Position numbers and translations under genes: made by a program. The notes beneath the pieces are model-generated. The model made no database searches. It was not told where the DNA came from and saw nothing but the letters and a program-made list of their open reading frames with translations. From Emiliania huxleyi CCMP1516 (taxonomy: Eukaryota > Haptophyta > Isochrysidales > Noelaerhabdaceae): 64,000 nucleotides of DNA. Positions within the stretch are counted from its first letter, which is position 1, and each line of letters begins with the position of its first letter. This document shows, piece by piece, positions 1 through 9,060 of this stretch. The stretch lies in the NCBI RefSeq assembly GCF_000372725.1, contig NW_005198965.1, positions 528,833 through 592,832 of the forward strand, given 5' to 3'.

Positions 1-421
1 ATTTTTTAAATTTTAAAAAATTTGGAATGAAAAAAATTTTAAATATTAAATATATAAAAATATGGGAAGGGAATTATTTTTAATTAGAAAAAAGTATGGA
101 TATAAAGATTTAAATTGGGAGTTGAAAATTGATGGAGGTGAGGTGTAGAGTTGGAGAATGTGTGGGTGGGAGGGAATAGGTTGAGAGGTTGGAGAAGGTG
201 TGGGTGTGAGGGTTGAGGTTGGAATTGATGTTGTGTGATGTGAGTTGTTATTTTAAATGATGGAAAAGAGATTTAAGTATTAGATGTTGATAATGGAGGG
301 GAGGTAGTGAATTTGATTGGGTTAGGAGGAGGTGGTAGAGAAGGTTTTTTGGGTAGTGGTCTGAGAGGAGGTGTTGGTGTTGGTTTGAAGTTGATGGTAG
401 TAGTGAAGGAGGTAAGGGGGA
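1..421. other. Cytosine-free A/G/T tract
   Basis: The plus strand has no C from 1 to 360, one C at 361 and none from 362 to 421; normal GC-rich sequence begins abruptly at 422. The first 120 bases are also AT-rich and the rest is G/T-rich. A DNA strand lacking C is what complete one-strand C-to-T conversion would leave, whether biological or from converted reads in the assembly. An extreme natural strand asymmetry is the alternative. No convincing gene lies in it. Confidence 0.9.
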
Positions 422-448
422 CCGGTAGATTCGACCGAAGCAACCCTT

Positions 449-1150
449 TCAATATGAGATGGCCCGCATCGTTTCGTTGGGACTGGGGCAGGGCGGGTGA
501 TTTGAAGTTGAGCTGCGATGATGTTGTTGATGGACGGACCTGTGAGGACGGTTGTAAACCATCCGGGCTGCCTTCCGGGAGCGCCTGGCGGCCGTCCTGG
601 AGGCTGTGCCGACAGAGAGGAGCTGGTGAGCGCAAAATGGCAGGCGCCGTTGATGGAGATCATGTCTGGAAGCGGCTCTGCGGGGACTGGCACTGGTGTT
701 GGTCCAGAAACAGCGACGGCGAGGGTGACGGTGAGCAGGATGGTGAAAACGCAGTAGACTCCGGAGCCGAAAGCGACGCGAGTCTTGGCGCGAGCCACGC
801 AGGCCGCAGAGAGAGCGCAAGCGGCGGTGAACCGCTCGCGAGCGCACACAACGAGCCGGCGGGCGGCAGTGAGAAAGTAGTGGACAAAGTCGACGGTGAC
901 GACAAAGATGGAGGTGGCGATGGAGAGGGCGAGCTGGATGATGGGCGGCGCTGAGCCGAAGATGGCGCGGGCGCAGGGGCGCAGGCCGGAGACGGCGCGG
1001 GCGCGAGGGCGCAGGCCGGAGGTTGTCGTCGAGAGTGACGGGATCGCCAGAGTAGTCGGTGATCAGATAGGTCATTTTTTCGCTGCTGGGCGTGGCGGAG
1101 ATGTCCGCCATGACCTCGGGGGTGGAGTGCACCTCACCGTAAGGTACCAC
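449..1150 (-). CDS. Membrane-protein fragment, frame uncertain
   Basis: A minus-strand reading begins near 1150 (MVPYGEVHSTPEVMADIS) and moves after about 50 codons into a neighbouring frame. That frame carries two hydrophobic stretches, one containing IIQLALSIATSIFVVTVDF (about 920-860) and one containing VYCVFTILLTVTLAVAV (about 765-715). The frame change lies in two tandem 30-bp copies at about 958-1020, where no splice acceptor is visible, so an error or decay there is likely. The 3' end runs towards the cytosine-free tract. No family is recognised. It looks like a multi-span membrane protein, partial or broken. Confidence 0.4.
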   Translation of the reverse strand: MVPYGEVHSTPEVMADISATPSSEKMTYLITDYSGDPVTLDDNLRPAPSRPRRLRPAPLRPRHLRLSAAHHPARPLHRHLHLCRHRRLCPLLSHCRPPARCVRSRAVHRRLRSLCGLRGSRQDSRRFRLRSLLRFHHPAHRHPRRRCFWTNTSASPRRAASRHDLHQRRLPFCAHQLLSVGTASRTAARRSRKAARMVYNRPHRSVHQQHHRSSTSNHPPCPSPNETMRAISY

Positions 1151-1376
1151 GTTTGAGCGCGGAGGCTCAGAGCCGGAGGGTGGCTGGCTCTATGTAGGAC
1201 TGTAAAGGATCAAAGCACTGCTTCACGCGAACGCTCGCAAGGGACGTAGGACCGTGACAAGATTGAGCACAAGGAAGCTCGAGTATTGACATTGGGGGCA
1301 CGGCGCGGGATGCGCCGTGCTAGTACACTGTGAGTAGTGTGTAGTGTGTGGAGGGTGGCACAGGCGTCCGACCGAA

Positions 1377-1765
1377 TTCAGACGTATCCTAAAAGTTCGG
1401 CCGATTTGGGTCAAAACACTAAAAGCACGGCGCGCCGTAGATTTGGGGCAAAACGACAAAAGTGGGCCCGCCCGGGGCAAAATGGTAAAAGTCGCGCGCC
1501 GCAGGCGCGCGAAAATTTTGGACATTCTACTCTCCGGCGGGCGGCGCTCTCCAAATACTCCAAATGTTTGGACACACACCGGCGGGCGCTTTCGAGGCGA
1601 GCGGCAGCATTTTTCGAGCCATAGTGTGCGGGAACTACTTTGCCGTTTGCGGGACGACAGCTAGTACTTACTGCACCCGGGGCGCGCAGCGCCGAAGAAT
1701 TTTTTGAAAAATGCTAAAAGTTGGGCCCTCCCCTGACCCGATCAAAAGCGTAAAAGCACCCGAGG
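1377..1765. repeat. Degenerate TAAAAG-containing repeats
   Basis: Six copies of a motif close to CAAAANNNTAAAAGTNGG occur in GC-rich surroundings, centred near 1388, 1420, 1455, 1487, 1714 and 1752. The first four are 31-35 bp apart. No gene is visible in this stretch and the role is unknown. Confidence 0.5.
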
Positions 1766-3686
1766 CTCCAGAAACCTAACTAACCCTCAGACTACCTATG
1801 GCATTCACTGTGCTCCCGTTCCTGGCGGGTAAGGGCGAGGGTTTCCTCCTTCTTCGAATTCGAATGCGCTTGGAGCACTTGGAGTGCAGTCGTCAACCTC
1901 ACATCCAGGGCCGGGGAGCTATGAAGCGCACCCAGCGGGCCGGATGATCGGGACTTCTCGTATTTCTTTTGAGCGACCACGCACGGAGTTTGCCGCGATG
2001 GCGGCCGGTTCAAGCGAGCCGCCCCGGAATCCGCCTCCACGCCCATTTGCATGCGCAATAGCCAATTGAAGCTGCGGCAATTGGGCCGACCGTGCTCTTG
2101 GGGCCGCATTCTCGACTGGTTATAAGAGCATAACCCTCTGGTGCTCACGGCCGAGCTGCTTCGCATTCGGAATCCGAGTTAGTGGCGGACACGGGTTGAG
2201 GCGCCTCTGGTGCGTGTGCAGTGCGGATGCAGTTCTCTTCACCTGCCAAGGTCACGCCGATGAACGTAATTTGAGGTAACTGTGAGTTCCACAATCGGCT
2301 CTGATTGAGGGAGACGACAGAAAACGGCTCGTGAGGCCGAGGGTGCAGGAAGCGAGTGGCTACACTACTACATGCTATCCTCTTCCGCACGCACCGCAGA
2401 AGGCAGGGCTCCCCGGCAGTCTTAGGATGGGTCAGGCGCATCAGACCAGATGCAACTGAGGGCGGCGGGTTGTCACCCTCCCCTGCGCCAGATCACCGTT
2501 GGATGCTCATGCGCAGTGCTGCCGACTCATGAGAGGTTTACGAGAAATCAACTCAGCCACACTTTCATAACTCAGAACCTCAGGTGGGCTCACAGCCTCG
2601 TGGTGGCACCACCCAGCACACTCAGTCTCAATCGGTCCAACGCTCTTGCTCTACGGACTACAGTGACGGAGTCAGGACGGAGCGGTGTGGCAGAGGCATG
2701 GGCAGAGGGCCGGCGCACGTGGGTTGGGGGTCGAAGGTTTGCGCACAGGGGAGGGGCGCTGCCTCTGTCTGGCACGTGTCCGGCGGAGGGTTCGACAATA
2801 TATACATATACTAAACGAGGAAGATAAACCACGTCGAGACCTCGAGACACGTTCAACCTCACTGGAGGAGAGGCGCGTGACGGACTCAGACCCCGACCCC
2901 GAGTACTGGCCCCAATACTCCGCGTCGGCTGGGTGCGGCTGCCCGCACCCAGCTCAGCGCCCCGAGCACGCTCTCGCCGGTGTGGGTGCTGTCCCAACCG
3001 AGCCATCGTTGAGAGGCGGCTCTGCGTCGGGATCCGCGGCTCCGCGGGCGCGGCCGCCTCAAAGTCGCCATTAGAGCCGCCTCGATGGGAGCTTGCCACC
3101 TTGATGAGCGCGAGGCAATCCGATCAATGTCGCCAGCTGCCAGAGTGGTTGAGAGCCGGGTCGATTTGGAGGGCGACAGCAGCATTGCTCTGGTCACATC
3201 CGGCTACTGGCGTGCTATCGCCACGGCAATGGTCGTAGGCTTCGGCCGGTGGCCGCTACTGGACTTCAAGACCGAGCTGAGATGACGGATGGCCGAGCAA
3301 GCGAGCGGGAGCAGCTCCTCTCGCTCTAGACCCCTGTTCTTGCGGTATGTCTTTAGGACAGAGTTGCTTGCTGCGCCACGAATGGATCCGCAGCCGGCTC
3401 TGGCTGCTTCCTTTTTGACATGCGCCTGCCGCACTTGAATGCCAGCGTGAAGGCGGTCACTTCGTGAACAACGTCCAGCACGCGGGACGCCCTTCACTGA
3501 CGCACGCGGCGAAACGGGGCCGCAACCACAACGCTCTCAGCGGTCCGCGACGGATTTCGTTCCGTGTGCTAATAGGGATAGCTTCGCAAAAACACAACCC
3601 CGGACCCAAGCCGCACAAGCACAGACAGTCGAGAAGGGAGAGACAGCAACGACAGAAGTCAGCGCTGGGTCCGCGTGAAAACGAAT
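1766..3686. other. No confident gene; one repeat and short open frames
   Basis: Apart from the dispersed repeat at 1869-1941, I see no supported gene. A 66-codon plus-strand frame at 3085-3285 (ending in FGRWPLLDFKTELR) reads like protein but is isolated. A TATA-like element sits near 2798. Confidence 0.4.
1869..1941 (+). repeat. Dispersed repeat family A, copy 1
   Basis: The segment holds CTTGGAGCACTTGGAGTGCA followed by GGGCCGGGGAGCTA and GCGCACCC. The same ordered blocks occur inverted at 14206-14326, and part of them at 58937-59065. Copies are diverged, so the family is not young. No coding capacity is seen; a SINE or MITE-like origin is possible. Confidence 0.7.
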
Positions 3687-3852
<166 letters not shown>

Positions 3853-4095
3853 CTCTAGCTAGAACGAAAGCAGGGACGCCGTGCCCTTCATTCACGGGCG
3901 GCAAATAAAACGTTCACGGCCCTCACATTCCCCCGCCCGCCGCTTGTGTAGAAATTTTTATTTGCGAGGTTTGACGTCCGCCGCGCGCCACGTGTCCTCG
4001 AGTCGTCGGCGTCGGCAGAATGACAGCAAAGACAGAACGAGGCTACCGCAAACTGCAAAGTTCTCCTCCCTGTCGGCCGCAGCTCTCCTACCTGC

Positions 4096-4765
4096 ATGGC
4101 CTGTCTCCCTGCAGTCGCCAACGCCCGTGAGCGATCCTTCCGCCTCACCGTCGCCGCCCTCTCTGCTCGGACACCGTCAGCGCCGCCGCCTTTGCCCTCA
4201 CGCTGCCGACCTCGCCCTCGTCCTCGGCGCTCGCATCGCCGCCGTCGTCGCCAAAGCTGCATCCCACTCGTGCCACCGCCGTTGCCGCCATCGCCTGACC
4301 GCCTCCTCCTGCCACCTCTGCTTCCGACCCTCGCCACCGCCCTCGCCACCAGCCAGGCGTGCCACTTCACCACCCAGGCAGCACCGACGCCCTCGCCGCT
4401 GCCACCGTCGCCACCAACACCTTCGCTGCGACCGTCCTCGCCACCACCGTTGGCACCGCTACCCTCTTCAGCCGCCGCCCACTCCAGCCAGCCGCCACCG
4501 CCGCGTCACCGCCGCCCTCGCCGCCGCCGCCCTCCGGCCGCCACCGCCGCCGCGTCGCCGCCGTCCTCGCCGCCGCCGCCCTCGACAGCCACCACCGCCG
4601 CCGTGTCAAGCGCCGCCCTCGCCGCCGCAGCCCTCGCCGCCGCCGCCCTCGCCGCCGCCGCCTTCTGCTTCGCCGTCACCGCCGCCACAGCCGCCCTCGC
4701 CGCTGCCGTCGTCACCTCCGCCGCCGTCGACACCTCCGACTCCACCGCCAGCGCTACTAGAGCGC
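4096..4765 (+). repeat. CCG/TCG trinucleotide-rich block
   Basis: Long C-rich low-complexity sequence built from CCGCCGTCG-type triplets. One plus-strand frame reads as repeated PPPPSPPPP, as in algal extracellular-matrix proteins, and then about 25 non-repetitive codons. That frame runs on antisense over the neighbouring deaminase-like gene, so I do not call a gene. It could be the remains of a Pro-rich protein or the 3' flank of the neighbour. Confidence 0.6.
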
Positions 4766-4846
4766 GGCACGTGGGAGCTGACGGTGATCTTTGCGACCCG
4801 ACTGCCGTTTTCTCAGTATGCACAGAACTTCATCTACACTCAATGG

Positions 4847-7577
4847 CTACTGCGAATATGGGAACCCTTCACCGTCGCGGTACAGGAATACACCTCCGGT
4901 CCGCTCATGCAGCACTGCGGGCATGGGCAGCGGCCCTGCCTCCCGCATCGCGCGCAGGTCGCGTTGCAGCGCGAGCGCCTCCTCGGTTGTCTCGCGGGGA
5001 CGCGGGGCATCGCGCTCGACCGGCGACGGGGCCGTGCCGAGGCGCAGGGCTGCCGTCTGGCCGAGCGACGTCCATGCGGTGTCGCCGACCGTCGCGAGGC
5101 GGACCCTCCCGCCGATCCCGCCGCTCGAGAGGAGGGAGTCGACCAGCAGCACGCTGGTCCTTCCCTCGGCGGCAAGGTTCAGCAGCAGCGTGTCGCATGG
5201 CACGCACGTCTTCCCCCCGCACGCGTGCCACGGCTTGCTACGGCGGGTGATGCCGTCGGCCATTGTCTCGGTGCACGACTCTCGCGTGACAAAGACAGTG
5301 AGGAAGTTTCCGCCGGTCGCCATCGCCGCCTTGACCGCGAGCTCCTCGGCATGCTCGTGGAAGCCGCCTGCGGAGCTGTTCTTTGCAGAGCCGCTCGCGA
5401 GGGGCGTGACGCCGCAGCCCGCGACGACAGCATCCGCCCACTCCTTTAGCAGCAGCGGCCTGGCGTGAAGAATGTTCCAGTTGTCGGCGGGGAGCGGCGG
5501 CGGCTGGCCCTCGCCATCGCTCGTCTGGATCGACTTGAGTAACCCCTGCAGCTGCGCGTCGTCGACGCTGGTGTACATCGTCCACGCTGCGGAAGTGTGG
5601 CCGATGCGCGCCCACTTGTCGTCTGTCCATTCGTTGCGGGGCCGCGCGGCACTGGCCTCGGCGAGCTCGAGCGCCGCCCCAGCCGGCATCGGCCTGGCCG
5701 GCTCGAAGGGCAGCCGGGAGATGCTCATGTCCTCCTCCCACTCACCGCCGGCGGTTAGAGTTCGGGAGCCGTCGAGCACTTTGCAGGCGAGCTCCTGCGC
5801 CTGCTCGCCCGCGCAGCTATAGCAGCTGTCGCCGAGGAGGAAGGGCGTGTTGCGGTAGCTGATCCGTGGCCAGCCGCTCGAGGGCGCGCAGCACACGTGC
5901 ACAGAGCCCATCTCCTCGCAGAACCCAGCGCGGGCGAATGCGCCGTGGCACCTACGAGACAGAACGCTCAAGGATGGGCGTTCAAATGCAATGCAAGAGC
6001 GGTGCGCGATCCACACAGGAGCCGCACCACTTGCAAGGGGCCAGCGAGGTGACGGCGAGCAGCGGGCGCGCCGTGCGCCGTGCCGCTCGAGCGCCTTCAA
6101 TGTACTCGCGCGCCAAGCGGAGCGCATTGCGCTCGGCGTGGTGGTGCAACGCGTGGTGGTGCCGCGGGCCTTTTGACGCGCAGACCCCGACCAGCCAGAA
6201 GTTGCCGTGCTCATCCTCCTCTTCGTACCAAACGATTGCTCCGATGAGGGCGAAAGGTCCGTGGCCACAGGTCGAAGTGGCGGCACTGCGCAGAACAATT
6301 TCCTCAGATCGACGCTTGAGCTTCTCGAGACGGCTCCTCTTGGCTTCGGCGGTCGTCGGCGTGGCCCCGCAGGGAAGCACGTGCAAGTGATCCCACCAGC
6401 TGCCGCGGAACCCTGGAGGAGGCCCCGCCGGCAGCAGTGGCGGCGGCGGCGACGCTGGCAGCTGTTGCCGCAGCTTCATCAGCCCCAATCGCTCGTCGAG
6501 CAGCGCGACGAGCCCCGGCAGCAGCTCCGCCGCCAGCTCCGCCGCAAGCGCCATCGCTTCGGTCGGCTCGTTCAGCCGCCTCTGTGCAACCGCGGCGCTC
6601 ACTCGCTGCGCGCCGCGTGCGAGAGCCTCGAGCAGCGGGTGCAGCGGAGCGACGTCACCAGAGGTGAGTGTCGCATCCTCCGCCGCCACGCGCTCGATGC
6701 ACCGCAGCGCAGGGGCCAAGCCATCCTCCGGCACGCTCCACACGGCCGCAGCGAAGCCGCTGCCCACGGCGTCGAGCTCCTGCGACAACGCTCGGGCTTG
6801 CATCCGCTCGATGCGGCGGTGCGAGAGGGCCCGCAAGTCAAAAGCAGCCTGTGTCGACTTGCATCCGCCGCGAATGAGTCTGTCCACGCAGTCTGGTCGC
6901 GCCAGGCCGCGCACCAGGTCGCTCCCCAGCACCATGGCTCGCTCGACTGGACCGGCAGCTCGGCACGCTGTCTCGGCGATCGCGATGAGAAGCTCGGTGC
7001 GCAGGGCTGCAGCCAGACGCGTCATCGGGACGAGCTGCTCAATCGCAGCGGCGACACACTGTGCGGCGGCGCCGAACCACGGTGGTACGGGTACGGGTAC
7101 GGGGCGTAGCTCCGAGGCGAGCTCAAGCAGTTTGCACGCCTCTTTCGCGCTTAGACATGACGCCTCCTCGAGCGGCTCGCGTAGGTACAGCTGCCAGGCC
7201 CGCTGCTGCACCCCCGGGCGCCCCTCGAGCGCGGTCTCGATGCGGTCGTGCAGCCCGCCGAGCGCTGCGGCGGCGAGCGTGTCGCTGGACAGCGCGATGG
7301 CGGCCGCCAGCCCGGCGGCGGCGTCGCGAGGCATGCCTGCATCGACGGCGGCAACGTCGCCGGTGCCCGTCTGCACGAGCAACGCGACTGCCGCGTCGCC
7401 TGGCGCCGCGTCTGCAGCGCGTGCCAGCGTATCCCACAACAGCGAGCGGGTGATAGCGTGCTCAGTAGGCGCGAGCCGCCGCACGTCGGGCGTCGCGAGC
7501 GCCGCCAGCTGGCCGGCTGGCGTGGGCGCCTCGAGGGCGCGCCTCGCGAGCTTCGCCGCGGTGACGCCTAGAGTCAC
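4847..7577 (-). CDS. Protein with two zinc-deaminase-like domains
   Basis: Predicted 884 residues in two exons (7577-6028 and 5951-4847). The 76-nt intron runs GTGCGG to GTAG and splits a Trp codon inside a zinc motif, and the total is an exact number of codons. Residues 1-400 are Ala/Leu-rich helices with no known family. Residues about 445-550 look like a cytidine-deaminase fold: a strand pair, then HAE (about 480-482, zinc ligand and catalytic Glu), a helix, then PCKWC (about 514-518). A second, more diverged unit has HAE at about 717-719 and CVPC at about 766-769, without the usual Pro before the first Cys. The HAE plus PCxxC signature defines the deaminase superfamily (CDA, AID/APOBEC, tRNA and toxin-derived deaminases). 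Substrate is unknown; nucleotide, RNA or DNA are all possible. No targeting signal is obvious. Confidence 0.75.
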
Positions 7578-7654
7578 ACCACAGGTAGCTCACGCACTGC
7601 CGCGCCCTCTCGTCTCCTCGCCTCGGCCCGCCACCTAGATCGACACCGCCGCAG

Positions 7655-7725
7655 TCACAAACGTGTCACGCTCCACCCGCCGCAATCGTGTCACGCTCCC
7701 ACCTAAACACGCAATCATGTCACGC
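7655..7725. promoter_or_regulatory. Three TGTCACGCTC copies upstream of the deaminase-like gene
   Basis: TGTCACGCTC occurs near 7664, 7689 and 7717, about 25 bp apart, in the interval upstream of the start codon at 7577 and after the stop of the next gene. Phased copies of one decamer suit a protein-binding site, but this is inference. A simple short tandem repeat is the alternative. Confidence 0.35.
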
Positions 7726-9060
7726 TCATCGAACGCTCATCACGCTCGCCTCCCGCCGCCGCCCGCCGCCAGGCTCGCCTCCTCCTCCTCCCGCCTCCCC
7801 GCCCGCGCCCTCCGCCCCCTCCCCGCGCGCCGCGAGCCGGGCCAGCGCGCCGCCCGGCTCCATCGCCGCGGCGCCGCCCACCTCGCGCGGCGGCGCGCCG
7901 CCGCAGGCCCGCAGCACGTCCGCGAAGAAGTCCCGGTGCTCCGTCGCCGCCTCCAGGCTTGCCACCGCATCATCCTTTGCGAGCCCCTCCGCCACCCTCG
8001 CGCCCTCCGACGCCGCCGCCCCCAGTCGCGACCAGGCGACGCGCACGCGCCGCTCCGCCTCCGCAACCTCTGCCTCGGCCGCCGCGACGGCGCGGGCGGC
8101 GCGGGCCGATCGCTCCGGCGAGTACACGGTCGCCGCGGCTGTGGGGGCGCATCCCGCCACTATCCGGCGGGCGAGCAAATCCGCAGCCCGCGCGAAGGCA
8201 GCCGCTCTGTCGGCCGCGAGCCGCGCCGCCTCGGCCAGCTTCGCCGCCTCGGCAACCTCGGCCGGCGGCCCGCACGCCGCGCCGTACCCCTCCAAGCCGG
8301 CGGCGTCCTGATCGCCACCCGACCCCTCCAGCGTCGCTCCCTCCGGCGTCGCTCCCTCCGGCGTCGACCCCTCTGGCGGCGAGGCGACGGCGTCGCCCGC
8401 GGAGGCGTCCCCCTCGGCCGCGTCCCCCGCGGCCGCCGCTGCCACCGCCCACCCACGCGCCGCCCCAGCCGCCGGCGGGGCCGCCTCCACCGCCCTCGCC
8501 CTCGCCCCCGCCGCCTCCTGCAGAGACACGCAGCGGATGGCGTGGCCGCATAGCGCCGCCGCTTTGCGCTGCCGCCCCTCCCCCTCCTCCGCCTCCGACG
8601 AGAGGCTCGCCGTCGCCACGGCCTCCACGATCCCACGCCCCTCCTCCTCGGCCGCCCGCCTCGCCTCCGCCTCGGCTTCCGCCGACGCCCGCCTCTGCCG
8701 CGCCAACACCTCGTCCGCCCACGCGGAGGCGGCGGCGGCGCGAAGCTGCCCGGCGGCCGCCCGGACCGGCCGAGAGCGGCGGCCGAGGCGGTCGAGAAGC
8801 GGGCCGTGTCCGGCCCGGTCAAAGCGAACCAGCTGAACCACGTCGAGCGACTCTCGCAGGTTCACGAGGTACTTCGCGAGGGTGCACTCGCTCAGCCGGT
8901 GGGGGTTGGCCGGGCCGCAGCGGCCGGCGGACGCGTGGCTCGAGTGGAGGCCGCGGGGAAGCGAAAGGAGCAGCGGGAGGAGGGAGGCGGCCTGTGAGGG
9001 GTCGGGGGTCAAGGGGGCGTGTCGGGTCGGGTCGTGCGGGGTCGTGCCCCGGGGCGCCAC
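7726..9060 (-). CDS. Ala/Glu-rich coiled-coil protein, unknown function
   Basis: An open frame of 444 codons. Residues 1-45 come from low-complexity sequence bordering the tandem array, so the true start may be an exon elsewhere. Residues about 58-90 (ECTLAKYLVNLRESLDVVQL and following) look like a folded segment. After that come long Ala/Glu/Arg helices with heptad character, five tandem PEG(A/S)T-type pentapeptides near residue 235, a second helical block and a Gly-rich tail. No enzyme motif is seen. Coding bias is strong (third positions nearly all G or C), which supports a real gene. It lies tandem with the deaminase-like gene, 150 bp apart. Confidence 0.55.
   Translation of the reverse strand: MAPRGTTPHDPTRHAPLTPDPSQAASLLPLLLSLPRGLHSSHASAGRCGPANPHRLSECTLAKYLVNLRESLDVVQLVRFDRAGHGPLLDRLGRRSRPVRAAAGQLRAAAASAWADEVLARQRRASAEAEAEARRAAEEEGRGIVEAVATASLSSEAEEGEGRQRKAAALCGHAIRCVSLQEAAGARARAVEAAPPAAGAARGWAVAAAAAGDAAEGDASAGDAVASPPEGSTPEGATPEGATLEGSGGDQDAAGLEGYGAACGPPAEVAEAAKLAEAARLAADRAAAFARAADLLARRIVAGCAPTAAATVYSPERSARAARAVAAAEAEVAEAERRVRVAWSRLGAAASEGARVAEGLAKDDAVASLEAATEHRDFFADVLRACGGAPPREVGGAAAMEPGGALARLAARGEGAEGAGGEAGGGGGEPGGGRRREASVMSVR

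Noticed and set aside
3134-3175. tRNA-like GCCAGAGTGGTTGAGAGCC
   Set aside because: It cannot be folded into an acceptor stem and T-arm with the flanking sequence.
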